DNA of 64,000 bases from assembly GCA_000155435.1 (NCBI GenBank), contig DS990261.1:921987-985986 (forward strand), written 5' to 3'. The notes under the pieces are model-generated. The model was not told where the DNA came from and did not search any database. It saw only the letters and a list, made by a program, of their open reading frames with translations. Shown here piece by piece: positions 8,073-18,566 of this stretch. Source of the stretch: Clostridiales bacterium 1_7_47FAA. Lineage in GTDB: Bacteria; Bacillota; Clostridia; Lachnospirales; Lachnospiraceae. Made by a program: the position numbers and the translations under genes. Numbering within the stretch: position 1 is the stretch's first letter; every line of letters starts with the position of its first letter.

Positions 8073-9341
8073 ATGCTGATGGAACAGGGCGGCAGGAAGC
8101 TGCGGGAATTTACAGAGGCCAGTTATCAGGAGACACACACAAAGGTTACGGACGGGATATGGCACATATCGGGGCTGGGACACAGCAATGCGGTGGTGAT
8201 TGAGGGGGAATCCGGTGTAATCCTGATTGATACTTTAGATTCCCTGGAGAGGGGCAGGAAGCTGCTGTCAATCATCCGGGAAAAGACTGGGAAGGAGGTG
8301 GGGACGGTCATCTATACCCACGGACATCCGGACCACCGCGGCGGCGCAGGCGCTTTCCTGGAGGGAAAACCTGAGATCATTGCCTTTGCCCCTAAGACGG
8401 CTGTTCTGGAGAGGACGGAGCGGCTTAAGGATATCCAGAACCTGCGCGGTTTCAGACAGTTTGGATACGGGCTGACGGACGAGGAAAACATTTCCCAGGG
8501 AATCGGGCCAAGGGAGGGCGTGGCTTATGGGGAACACCACGCTTTTGTACCGCCCTCTGTTGTGTATGATCAGGACCAGGTAATCCGCGAGATAGACGGG
8601 GTGCGCCTGGAAATGCTCCGTCTTCCCGGAGAGACAGAGGACCAGATCATGGTGTGGGTCCCTGAGAAAAAGGTGCTGTGCTGCGGGGATAATTACTATG
8701 GCTGTTTCCCCAATCTTTATGCAATCCGCGGAAGCCAGTACCGTGACCTGGCCGTCTGGATTAAAAGCCTGGATGTCCTCATGTCATATCCGGCAGAGTA
8801 TCTGCTTCCGGGGCATACGGGCGTCATATATGGGAATGATACTATAAAAGAGGTCCTGGGTAATTTCAGGACTGCCATTGATTATATACTGGAAAAGACC
8901 CTTGAGGGAATGAACCTGGGCAGGAGTGAGGACCAGCTGGCGGCTGAAATCAAACTGCCGCCGGAATATGAAAGCCTTCCTTATCTGGGGGAATATTATG
9001 GATGTGTGGAATGGACCGTCAGGGCCGTCTATACCGCATATCTGGGCTGGTTTGACGGGAATCCCACCCATCTTCATCCCTTTTCGCCAAAAGCCAGGGC
9101 GGATAAAAGGACGGTGCTTATGGGCGGAAGGACGGAGGTCTTAAATGCAGCCAGAAAAGCCTGTCAGGAAAAGGAGTACCAGTGGTGCCTGGAACTGTGC
9201 GACCAGCTGCTGGACAGTGACGGGGATGACCGGGAGGCGGCCCTTTTGAAATCAGATGCCCTTAAATCCATTGCAGTGTATGAGACAAGCGCAAATGGAA
9301 GACATTACTATCTGTCCTGCGCAAAGGAATTGAGGGGTTAA
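8073..9341 (+). CDS. Alkylsulfatase-like metallo-beta-lactamase-fold hydrolase
   Basis: A 422-aa protein related to SdsA1/YjcS-type alkylsulfatases. The zinc-binding motif is YTHGHPDHRGG (HxHxDH). Later metal ligands are in the GETEDQIMVWVP and LPGHTG regions. The central helical dimerisation-type region follows (GDNYYGCFPNLYAIRG ... AYLGWFDGNPTHLHP). It stops soon after a short tetratricopeptide-like stretch (CLELCDQLLDSDGDD) and lacks the C-terminal SCP2-like domain of full-length alkylsulfatases. The upstream frame is open to 7950, but M42 at 8073 is the first ATG behind a purine-rich AGAAAGGA and lies downstream of a TATAAT. The natural substrate is uncertain: a sulfate ester or another ester. 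No signal peptide is seen, so it is likely cytoplasmic. Confidence 0.8.
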   Translation: MLMEQGGRKLREFTEASYQETHTKVTDGIWHISGLGHSNAVVIEGESGVILIDTLDSLERGRKLLSIIREKTGKEVGTVIYTHGHPDHRGGAGAFLEGKPEIIAFAPKTAVLERTERLKDIQNLRGFRQFGYGLTDEENISQGIGPREGVAYGEHHAFVPPSVVYDQDQVIREIDGVRLEMLRLPGETEDQIMVWVPEKKVLCCGDNYYGCFPNLYAIRGSQYRDLAVWIKSLDVLMSYPAEYLLPGHTGVIYGNDTIKEVLGNFRTAIDYILEKTLEGMNLGRSEDQLAAEIKLPPEYESLPYLGEYYGCVEWTVRAVYTAYLGWFDGNPTHLHPFSPKARADKRTVLMGGRTEVLNAARKACQEKEYQWCLELCDQLLDSDGDDREAALLKSDALKSIAVYETSANGRHYYLSCAKELRG

Positions 9342-9344
9342 GTC

Positions 9345-9373
9345 TGTACAAGCAGAGGAAACCGGTATATAAT
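9345..9373 (+). promoter_or_regulatory. Promoter of the HicB-like gene
   Basis: TGTACA (9345-9350), 17 bases, then TATAAT (9368-9373). Confidence 0.55.
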
Positions 9374-9409
9374 GATATTGCTTTATTTTAGATATTGGAG
9401 GAAGAAAAT

Positions 9410-9688
9410 ATGACATTTACTTACCCGGCCGTATTCACACCCCATAAGGATGATAAGGGTTTTCATGTAGTGTTTCCGGATCTGGAGTGCTGCGAGGCAG
9501 ATGGTCCGGATCTGGAGGATGCGGTGGAAAATGCAAGGGAAGCTGCCTATAACTGGCTTTATCTGGAGGTGGAGGAACAGACCTACGATTTTCCGGCCCA
9601 GTCCCATATAGAAGATATGGAGCTGGAAGAAGGTGCTTTTGTGAAGCAGATCATGGTCATTGTAAAGATCATGCCGGATAATGATTAA
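9410..9688 (+). CDS. HicB-like domain protein, solitary
   Basis: A 92-aa protein beginning MTFTYPAVFTPHKDDKGFHV. The pattern of a short beta strand, a KDDKGFHVVFPDLECCEADG hairpin and an amphipathic helix (DLEDAVENAREAAYNWLY) is the partial-RNase-H fold of HicB antitoxins. There is no ribbon-helix-helix or HTH DNA-binding tail, and no HicA-like gene (about 60-80 aa dsRBD-like toxin) lies on either side. It is therefore probably an orphan HicB-domain protein rather than half of a toxin-antitoxin pair. GGAGGAAGAAAAT precedes the ATG at 9410. Its role is unknown. Confidence 0.75.
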   Translation: MTFTYPAVFTPHKDDKGFHVVFPDLECCEADGPDLEDAVENAREAAYNWLYLEVEEQTYDFPAQSHIEDMELEEGAFVKQIMVIVKIMPDND

Positions 9689-9721
9689 CGGATATCAATG
9701 AAAATTAAGATTTTGTATACT

Positions 9722-9749
9722 TTGCTTCCCGCCCTTTTTGTCATATAAT
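9722..9749 (+). promoter_or_regulatory. Promoter of the 59-aa membrane protein gene
   Basis: TTGCTT (9722-9727), 16 bases, then TATAAT (9744-9749). Confidence 0.5.
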
Positions 9750-9790
9750 GGAATATATTACATTGCTATGGCATGATAAGGAGGGATAAA

Positions 9791-9970
9791 ATGAGTATGG
9801 CAACAGGTATGGGCGTTTTCTTTTTTATTTTTGCACTTTTGTTATACATCGGTATCTTTGCACTTATTTTCACTGTTACCTATTTTGTATTCAAAAAGGC
9901 GATTAAAAACGGGCTTCTTGAAGCATACAAGGAAATCGAGAAAATGAAACATCAGGATTTCCAGGAATAA
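9791..9970 (+). CDS. Small single-span membrane protein (59 aa)
   Basis: The ATG at 9791 follows GGAGGGATAAA. Residues 7-35 are strongly hydrophobic and aromatic-rich (VFFFIFALLLYIGIFALIF...), forming one long or two short helices. A basic and charged tail follows (KKAIKNGLLEAYKEIEKMKHQ), probably cytoplasmic and helical. It has its own promoter and is followed by a strong terminator, so it is a monocistronic gene. Similar small membrane proteins are common in clostridia. I do not recognise a characterised family. Confidence 0.65.
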   Translation: MSMATGMGVFFFIFALLLYIGIFALIFTVTYFVFKKAIKNGLLEAYKEIEKMKHQDFQE

Positions 9971-10022
9971 AGAGATATACACAGGGATTATCAAAAATAA
10001 CCAGTTCATACAACTGCAGAAA

Positions 10023-10089
10023 GGGGGCTGTCTCCCGGACATATGACCGGTCCGCATACCGGTTTGGGTCTGGGGACAGCCCTGTTTTT
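10023..10089 (+). terminator. Terminator after the small membrane protein gene
   Basis: GGGCTGTC (10025-10032) pairs with GACAGCCC (10075-10082), followed by TGTTTTT. An inner hairpin is built from two ACCGGT copies. It lies between convergent genes. Confidence 0.75.
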
Positions 10090-10168
10090 GTGTATTTAAT
10101 TCGTAATGTATTTATTCCTGGTTGTTCTGCGGCAATTCATAATCATAAGGGTGGCGTACAAATGCGGA

Positions 10169-12597
<2,429 letters not shown>

Positions 12598-12714
12598 AAC
12601 CACTCCTCCTCGTAGCGGCCGCAGCTGCGCGGCCGGTTGTATGTCCTGCTTCCAAATCCCTCTTCCAAATCCCGCTTCCTGCCTTCAAATTCCGATTCCG
12701 GATCCTGTCAGGGC

Positions 12715-13550
12715 CTATCCTTTCACGCCGCCGGCAGTCATCCCGTCGATAAAGTAAGACTGGAAACAGATGAACAGGATCAGGATCGGTATGATTGCAA
12801 AGCAGGAGCCTGCAATCAGGATATCATAGTTGTTGCCATAAGGCGTAATCAGTCCTGCCAGTCCGACGGGCAGCGTAATCTTTGTGGCGGTGCGCATGAC
12901 AATCATGGGCCACAGGAAATTATTCCAGCTTTGCATGCCCTGGTAGATGCCCATGGCTGCAAAGGACGGTTTCATTAATGGTAACATAATTTTAAGGAAA
13001 ATGCCATATTCCGTGCAGCCGTCCACCCTGGCGGCATCCAGGAAATCCCTTGGGATACCGCTTAGATACTGGCGGAAGAAGAATACCAGCATGGGGAGGA
13101 CCAGATAGGGAAGGATGATGCCCCACATGGTGTCGATGGTTTTCATGGCAATGGTCATGCGGTACAGTGGAAGGAGGATGATTTCCGTAGGTATCATCAT
13201 CACAAGGAGGACGCAGACAAACAGGAGGTTCTTACCCTTAAAGTCGTACATGGCAAACCCATAGCCCACGCATGCGCTGAGGAATAAGGTCATGGCCACC
13301 TGGACAATGGTGATGGTCAGGCTGTTCCTGTACCAGTAAAAATAGGAATTATTGCCGCCAAAGAGCTGTACATAGTTGTTCAGGGAAGCCTTGGCAAAGT
13401 CAATGTTAAAATTCAGTCCGTTCCTCATCAGTTCGGATCCCGGGCTTAAGGACGCAACGGCCAGCAGGACCAGGGGCAGGAGGGTGATGCCTGCCACAAG
13501 GATGAAGAACAGTACAAGACAGATGGAAAATGCATTTTTTTGGCTTTCAT
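12715..13550 (-). CDS. Sugar ABC transporter permease 2 (MalG/AraQ type), start codon out of frame
   Basis: An inner-membrane permease with six hydrophobic segments and the conserved EAA-type cytoplasmic loop (DAARVDGCTEYGIFLKIMLPL) that contacts the ATPase. The body of the gene is intact. The only well-placed start (ATG at 13550, AGGAGG eight bases before it, six bases after the upstream permease) is out of frame with the body because of an A7 run (13535-13541 on the given strand). One extra A would give MKAKKNAFSICLVLFF and a normal 278-aa permease. I read this as an assembly error, a natural frameshift or a slippage site. No alternative in-frame ATG, GTG or TTG lies nearby. It pairs with the permease at 13554-14471. 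Confidence 0.85.
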
Positions 13551-13553
13551 CCT

Positions 13554-14471
13554 CTAGTCCTCCTTTCGGAACGTTCCGTTGATGCCCAGCTGTATCAGGT
13601 TGATGATCAGGACCATGACCAGAAGGAAGCATCCGATGGCGCTTGCCAGGCCGATGTTGTTCTGTTCCCAGCCCATCCTGTACAGATAACCCACAATGGT
13701 GGTGCCCACGTTGTTGGGCGAGGTGTTGCCGTTAAACAGGATGTAGGATTCCGTGAACATTGCCAGTCCGGCAAATATGGATATGGTCAGCACATAGACC
13801 GTTGTGGGCTTTAATAGCGGAAGGGTGATGTGCCTGAATTTCTGAAGGGCAGAGGCGCCGTCAATGGAAGCGGACTCATACAGTTCCTCGGGAATCTGCT
13901 GAAGCCCGGACAGGTAGTACATCATATTGACACCGGTCCAGCGCCACATGCAGATGGTAAAAAGGGCAATCCATACGGTCAGGGGCTTTCTCAGCCACAC
14001 AATGGGACCATTGCCCAACATGGCCATGACCTGGTTGGCAAAGGAACCTTCCAGTTCGCCGTAAATCAGGCGGAAGATGGTGCCTGCAACCACCACGGAT
14101 GTAAGGGCCGGTACAAACATGGAGCTTCTAAAGACGGTCTTGCATTTCATCAGCTTGGAATTAAGTATGGTGGCCAGGAGCATGGGGACCGGTATCATAA
14201 GGCACAGGGTCACGATTGTGTAGAACATGCTGTTCCTGACCGCCTTAAAAAAGATAGGGTTCATAAGGGACTTATAGTTTTTAAGACCCACAAAGGTATT
14301 GCCTGAACCGGATACCTTCTGGAAACTCATGACCACGGTATTGATGACCGGATACACAAAAAAGATGGAAAAGGTCAGGATAAATGGCAGTATGAAGACA
14401 TACGGTGCCACTTTCTGGGAATACAGAAAATGAGAAACTATCTTTTTGCGGTTCAATCTCGATTCCTCCAT
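13554..14471 (-). CDS. Sugar ABC transporter permease 1 (MalF/AraP type)
   Basis: A 305-aa permease with an N-terminal hydrophobic helix (PYVFILPFILTFSIFFVYPVI), five further segments and the EAA loop SASIDGASALQKFRHITLPLL. The ATG at 14471 has no ribosome site of its own. GGAGGA overlaps it and lies seven bases before an in-frame TTG at 14456 (giving MNRKKIVSH), so the true start may be that TTG. It forms the transmembrane heterodimer with the downstream permease. No ATPase gene is in the operon, as is usual for Firmicute sugar importers of this class that share a general MsmX-type ATPase. Confidence 0.9.
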   Translation of the reverse strand: MEESRLNRKKIVSHFLYSQKVAPYVFILPFILTFSIFFVYPVINTVVMSFQKVSGSGNTFVGLKNYKSLMNPIFFKAVRNSMFYTIVTLCLMIPVPMLLATILNSKLMKCKTVFRSSMFVPALTSVVVAGTIFRLIYGELEGSFANQVMAMLGNGPIVWLRKPLTVWIALFTICMWRWTGVNMMYYLSGLQQIPEELYESASIDGASALQKFRHITLPLLKPTTVYVLTISIFAGLAMFTESYILFNGNTSPNNVGTTIVGYLYRMGWEQNNIGLASAIGCFLLVMVLIINLIQLGINGTFRKED

Positions 14472-14492
14472 TCATGGGATAAACGTATGCTT

Positions 14493-14522
14493 GGGGGCGC
14501 AGGGATTGTTGATGGCGCCCCC
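14493..14522 (-). other. GC-rich intercistronic hairpin between binding protein and permease
   Basis: GGGGGCGC (14493-14500) pairs perfectly with GCGCCCCC (14515-14522), with no T tract in the transcribed direction. Such stems between binding-protein and permease genes usually protect the upstream mRNA and lower downstream expression. Confidence 0.6.
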
Positions 14523-14561
14523 TTTCCTCATACTGTTTGATTCATACGCGGGATTCAGATA

Positions 14562-15986
14562 TTATTCATCGTAAATGACGCTGGCCTGTTCATTCTCAAG
14601 CAGCTGGTCCACGTCCTCGTCCAATGAAAGCTCAAATGCATTGGTGTAGGTGGTGGTTCCAAGTATGCTGCGGACATTAGCGTATGCGCCGGAGATATTG
14701 GGGGCGGTCAGGTCAATTCCGTATTCAGCCCTGATTTCGTTCAGCACGTCAAATGGATTGGTCCTGAAGTACTGGATGAATTTGTTGTTCTGGTCATGGG
14801 TCAGTTCCCCGTCATCCCAAAGGGAGGTCCTGATTGGGTCGAATCCTAATTTCTCCCAGATATAGCGGTTGCCTTCCTCGGACAGCTTTGCATATGCCAG
14901 GAATTCCTTTGCCAGGTCCTGGTTGGCGGACTGGTTGGTTACGCTGGTCCCGGTTCCGCCCTGGAGCACGCAGCGGGTATCTCCCTTGTTCCATACAGGA
15001 ATCTTATAAATTGCAATCTTACCGTTTAAGTCAGGACAGTAATCCGTGAAACGTCCCATGTACCACAGCGGCATGGCGATGGAGGCAACCCCGGCATTAT
15101 TCAGGTGGCCGTACCATTCCTCGCAGTGGAACTTGCCGCCAGGAGCAACTTCACAGATGCCCGCGTCAATCATCTTGCGGATGAAGGTGATGGCCTCGCC
15201 GTGCTCCGGCGTATCGATGTTTGGCTGGCCGTCTTCGGTCACATACTGCACACCCTTTTCCAGAAGCAGAAGCTGGGGAAGGAACAGGTCGCTCAGTTCT
15301 ACCGCGCACATAGGTTTGCCGGTCTTTTCAAGAACCGTAAGGCCTGCATTGTAGTAGTCATCCCAGGTTTCGATGGTCCCGGGGTCAACACCAGCGGCAT
15401 CCATGATATCCATGTTGTAATAGCACACGCTGGCGCCCAGATGGAAATCAATACCGTACTGGTTACCCTCGGAATCCCCGTACATGTTAACACGGGACAT
15501 GACAATGTCATCCTTGTACGGCTCTACCACGTCATTGATGGGCAGCAGGTAATTATCCTTTAAGAATGTGGCGTATCTTCCGATTTCAATATCTGCGATA
15601 TCAGGGGCGCCCGTGCCTGACTGGAGGGCTACCAGCAGCTTTGTATGTACGGCGGAGCTTTCGCCTGTGGTCACGGTCAGGTTGATGGGCTTATCCGGAT
15701 GGGATTCATTCCATTTGTCCGCCATTTCCGTATAGAAGTTTACGTGAAGCTCCTGGAAGGTCCACAGCGCCATCTCGGTTCCGCCATCCACAAAGGTGTT
15801 GGTGCCTGTGGTCCCGCCGCCCGCCGGGTCGGCTGCCTGTGCGGCGGGCGCTTCTGTGGCGCCTGCCTCGGTCTTTGTATCTGCTGCAGGTGTCTGGTCA
15901 GTGGTGCCGGCCTTGGAACCGCATCCCATTAATGATGTGCTTACAAGTGCTCCGCATAATAACATACTTAATAATCGTTTCCGCAT
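14562..15986 (-). CDS. Sugar ABC transporter substrate-binding lipoprotein (family 1)
   Basis: A 474-aa extracellular binding protein. The start is the ATG at 15986 behind AAAAGGAGAGGGAATT. The N-terminus MRKRLLSMLLCGALVSTSL ends in the lipobox LMGC. It is followed by a Thr/Ala/Pro linker and a bilobed binding domain (MALWTFQELHVNFYTEMADKWNESHPDKPI...). Size and pattern match MalE/UgpB-type proteins that bind oligosaccharides. The operon contains GH51 and an ArsR-type sensor, so arabino-oligosaccharides are the likely ligand. It is transcribed from the strong promoter at 16114-16142. Confidence 0.9.
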   Translation of the reverse strand: MRKRLLSMLLCGALVSTSLMGCGSKAGTTDQTPAADTKTEAGATEAPAAQAADPAGGGTTGTNTFVDGGTEMALWTFQELHVNFYTEMADKWNESHPDKPINLTVTTGESSAVHTKLLVALQSGTGAPDIADIEIGRYATFLKDNYLLPINDVVEPYKDDIVMSRVNMYGDSEGNQYGIDFHLGASVCYYNMDIMDAAGVDPGTIETWDDYYNAGLTVLEKTGKPMCAVELSDLFLPQLLLLEKGVQYVTEDGQPNIDTPEHGEAITFIRKMIDAGICEVAPGGKFHCEEWYGHLNNAGVASIAMPLWYMGRFTDYCPDLNGKIAIYKIPVWNKGDTRCVLQGGTGTSVTNQSANQDLAKEFLAYAKLSEEGNRYIWEKLGFDPIRTSLWDDGELTHDQNNKFIQYFRTNPFDVLNEIRAEYGIDLTAPNISGAYANVRSILGTTTYTNAFELSLDEDVDQLLENEQASVIYDE

Positions 15987-16045
15987 AATTCCCTCTCCTT
16001 TTAAACAGTTGTCATCCATTGGAATCACATTAAAATATAAAGTTG

Positions 16046-16097
16046 AATACACGTGTATTTTGCTAAAGCTAAATCGAAAAGATGTTTTTAAGATTTA
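16046..16097. promoter_or_regulatory. Candidate operators upstream of the arabinofuranoside operon
   Basis: A perfect 14-bp palindrome AATACACGTGTATT (16046-16059) and an inverted repeat CTAAATC/GATTTAG (within about 16068-16097) lie just downstream of the operon promoter. They are candidate sites for the ArsR-type regulator at 11713-12597. Confidence 0.45.
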
Positions 16098-16113
16098 GTT
16101 TTAAGTTAATATT

Positions 16114-16142
16114 ATTATAATGGATATGTGTATAATAGTCAA
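16114..16142 (-). promoter_or_regulatory. Promoter of the arabinofuranoside operon
   Basis: On the minus strand, TTGACT (16142-16137), 17 bases, then TATAAT (16119-16114). The rest of the AT-rich interval to 16450 shows no gene that I trust. Confidence 0.7.
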
Positions 16143-16449
16143 TATACAAGAGGTATAGTTTGATATTTTTGGATATAATGCATATAAAATAGAAATAAAT
16201 TCATTTAAAATGACTCGTTAATTAATGTTAAAATTAATTCATTGAAATTAAGGAAAACAAGGATTAATTTGTTTGTAAATTGTACAGACCCAAAAAATGG
16301 GGAATAAACGATGGGGATGGGGGTGATAGGAGAGAAATTAAAAGCAGATGTAGGGGAGGCAAAAGACGGATAGAAGAAAGACAAAGGGCAGATGGAGGGA
16401 AGGTAAGAATCAGGTGGAAGGAGGGCAAAAGGAAAATGGGCAGAAGAAA

Positions 16450-16590
16450 AGCAGATTGCAGTCGAAAGACAATCAGAAGACAGGCAGAACGCAGATGAAA
16501 GGTAATCAGGAGGCAGGCAGAACGCAGTCGAAAGACAATCAGAAGGCAGGCAGAACGCAGATGAAAGGCAATCAGAAGGCAGACAGAAGA
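16450..16590. repeat. 33-bp tandem repeats with a 66-bp alternating super-unit
   Basis: About four imperfect copies of a 33-bp unit (consensus AATCAGAAGGCAGGCAGAAC followed by GCAGATGAAAGGC) lie 3' of the histidine kinase gene. Alternate copies carry GCAGTCGAAAGAC instead of GCAGATGAAAGGC. The unit is a multiple of three, so frames stay open on both strands (11-residue repeats such as KDNQKAGRTQM on plus). There is no convincing start or ribosome site, so I treat it as a non-coding repeat. Confidence 0.7.
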
Positions 16591-16593
16591 GGG

Positions 16594-16621
16594 ATAAACG
16601 GATGGCAGGCCATCCGTTTAT
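16594..16621 (-). terminator. Hairpin directly after the histidine kinase gene
   Basis: ATAAACGGATGGC (16594-16606) pairs with GCCATCCGTTTAT (16609-16621). This is a nearly loop-free perfect stem ending five bases beyond the kinase stop codon. No T tract follows. Confidence 0.5.
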
Positions 16622-16625
16622 AAGA

Positions 16626-17717
16626 CTACATAGGACAGGGCTTCTCCATATCCGGAATGAAGCCCGTCTGGATTTCTGGCAAGGTGACTGTAAACGTGGT
16701 GCCGATACCTTCCTCGCTTCCCACCGTGATATGTCCCTTGTGCAGACGGACAATCTTATCCACCACGGTCAGTCCGATACCGTTGCCCTCGGTAGTGTGG
16801 GAGGGATCCCCCTGATAGAAACGGTCAAATATGTGAAGACGCATGTCCTGGCTCATGCCGCATCCATTGTCAATGATCTGGAATATGGTATTGCCGTCTT
16901 GCTGATGCAGCTTTATCTTGATTTTTCCCCTGTCAGGGGAGAATTTGACGGCATTGTCAATCAGGTTGATCCAGACCTGGTTTAACAGGTTCCGGCTGCC
17001 ATGATAGCTGACCTCGTCCATATCGATGATTAGTTCCAGCTCTTTTTTCTGCCATTTGGATTCCAGCAGAAGGATGGACTGGCGCACCTCCTCGGTCAGG
17101 TCAAACCGTTCCATATCAGAAAGTATGCTCATATTCTCAATCTTGGAAAGGTTCAACACATTGGACGCCAGCTGGGAGAGGCGGGTGGATTCATGGATTA
17201 TGATATCCAGATACTCGTCCCGGTCCTCCTGGGACAGATCCGGATTTTTAAGCAGTTTTGCAAACCCCCGAAGGGACACGATGGGGGTCTTGAATTCATG
17301 GGAGAAATTATTGATGAAGTCAGAGCGCAGAAGCTCGGTATTCTCAAGTTCCTGGGCCATGGAATTAAAACTCTCGGAAAGCCGGACAAATTCATGCGTC
17401 AAATCCAGATGGACCCGCACGTGGAAATTACCGTCGGCCAGCTGGTTAATGGCGTCTATCAGGTCCCGGATGGGTCTTAAGGGAATCCGGCTGGCCAGGA
17501 TGGTCAGGACCATCCCCACCAGGGCGCTGACCAGGATGATGAATGGAATGGGACGCCAGAACTGGGGCATGGGTATGTCGGCCTGATACCAGATTTTCAG
17601 GTACAGGTACATAAGGGCGCCCTGGAGGGTCATGACTGCAAACATGATGACAAATATGATAAGGGACAATACCAGGGTGATGGTTCCCAGTGGTTTGTGT
17701 TTCGGCTTGTGTTTCAT
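16626..17717 (-). CDS. Sensor histidine kinase (EnvZ/BaeS-like)
   Basis: A 363-aa membrane kinase. Two transmembrane helices (about 11-40 and 57-76) flank a very short extracellular loop of about 17 residues, suggesting that it senses within the membrane or through a partner. A HAMP domain follows (about 77-130). HisKA carries His140 in NFSHEFKTP. HATPase_c has N box IDNAVKFSPDRGKI, IDNGCGMS, and G boxes GNGIGLTVVD and EEGIGTTFTV. Its start overlaps the response regulator stop by four bases (ATGA), so the pair is translationally coupled. It is divergent from the RND efflux genes and likely controls them. Confidence 0.92.
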   Translation of the reverse strand: MKHKPKHKPLGTITLVLSLIIFVIMFAVMTLQGALMYLYLKIWYQADIPMPQFWRPIPFIILVSALVGMVLTILASRIPLRPIRDLIDAINQLADGNFHVRVHLDLTHEFVRLSESFNSMAQELENTELLRSDFINNFSHEFKTPIVSLRGFAKLLKNPDLSQEDRDEYLDIIIHESTRLSQLASNVLNLSKIENMSILSDMERFDLTEEVRQSILLLESKWQKKELELIIDMDEVSYHGSRNLLNQVWINLIDNAVKFSPDRGKIKIKLHQQDGNTIFQIIDNGCGMSQDMRLHIFDRFYQGDPSHTTEGNGIGLTVVDKIVRLHKGHITVGSEEGIGTTFTVTLPEIQTGFIPDMEKPCPM

Positions 17718-18388
17718 ATATGTTTCACCGCCTTGTAGCCCAGGCCGCGTATGGTTTCGATGGTGAATTCCGGATAGTGTTCGAACCGTTTGCGCAGCCG
17801 GTTGATATGTACATTGATGGTATTGTCATCGGTTTCCGATTCGATTCCCCATATCTCATCCATGAGCTGGATGCGGGTAAATATCTTGCCGGGATAGGAC
17901 AGTAGCTTGTACAGAAGATAGAATTCCTTCCGGGGCAGTGTCTGGCTGCTGCCGTCCCTGGTGACGGAAAGGGAATCATAGTCCAGGATTACGTTTCCTA
18001 TGGTGATTTTCCGTTCGCTGGCAATCTGCGCCCTTCTCAGCAGGGCGCGTATGCGCAGGACCATTTCCTCCTCATCCACCGGCTTTGTCATGTAGTCGTC
18101 TGTTCCGGCCATGAATCCTTTGCGTTTATCCTCTGGCAGCAGCTTGGCGGTGACCATGAGGATGGGCAGGTTGTAATCCATGGAACGCAGCTGTGTGGTC
18201 AGCTCGTATCCATCCATGCCCGGCATCATGATATCCAGCACGGCCAGGTCGATGTGGTGGCTGTCAAGGAGTTTTAAGGCTTCCTCCCCGCTGCTGGCCG
18301 GAATTGGGTTGAAACCGTTGCTTTTCAGGACGGCTTCCATTAATTTTCTTGTATTCTTATCGTCTTCAGCGATTAAAATCTGGAACAT
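17714..18388 (-). CDS. OmpR/PhoB-family response regulator
   Basis: A 224-aa regulator. The receiver domain has acidic pocket Glu8-Asp9-Asp10, phospho-acceptor Asp52 (LAVLDIMMPGMDG), the conserved Thr (MVTAK) and Lys (TKPV). The C-terminal winged-helix domain ends ETDDNTINVHINRLRKRFEH...TIRGLGYKAV. The start is the ATG at 18388 behind GGAGGAGAATGCC. It is phosphorylated by the kinase encoded immediately downstream. A 9-bp inverted repeat in the divergent intergenic region (18439-18474) is a candidate binding site. Confidence 0.93.
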   Translation of the reverse strand: MFQILIAEDDKNTRKLMEAVLKSNGFNPIPASSGEEALKLLDSHHIDLAVLDIMMPGMDGYELTTQLRSMDYNLPILMVTAKLLPEDKRKGFMAGTDDYMTKPVDEEEMVLRIRALLRRAQIASERKITIGNVILDYDSLSVTRDGSSQTLPRKEFYLLYKLLSYPGKIFTRIQLMDEIWGIESETDDNTINVHINRLRKRFEHYPEFTIETIRGLGYKAVKHI

Positions 18389-18438
18389 GGCATTCTCCTC
18401 CATCTGAAATCTATTATACATTTATAGCATCCAAATAT

Positions 18439-18474
18439 AAAGTGAACATGAATAAATCACAGAAAGTTCACTTT
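18439..18474. promoter_or_regulatory. Inverted repeat in the divergent regulator/efflux promoter region
   Basis: AAAGTGAAC (18439-18447) and GTTCACTTT (18466-18474) are perfect inverted repeats separated by 18 bases. They lie between the two-component genes and the RND operon. A T-run follows on the plus strand, so it could also fold as an RNA hairpin. An operator for the OmpR-type regulator is the simpler reading. Confidence 0.5.
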
Positions 18475-18566
18475 TTTTATTCGTGTACAACCGCTTTTGT
18501 TAATGTTCAATTTATCTTCAGGTTTTACTATATGAGGCGAATGCAAAATGGTAAAGGAGAGCGACA

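Noticed and set aside
9410-9688. HicAB toxin-antitoxin module
   Set aside because: Only the HicB-like gene is present. No HicA-like frame lies on either side, and the protein lacks a DNA-binding tail.
16205-16753. 182-aa minus-strand frame rich in Ser/Cys/Leu repeats
   Set aside because: It is produced by the 33-bp repeat array, runs into the histidine kinase gene and has no convincing start.
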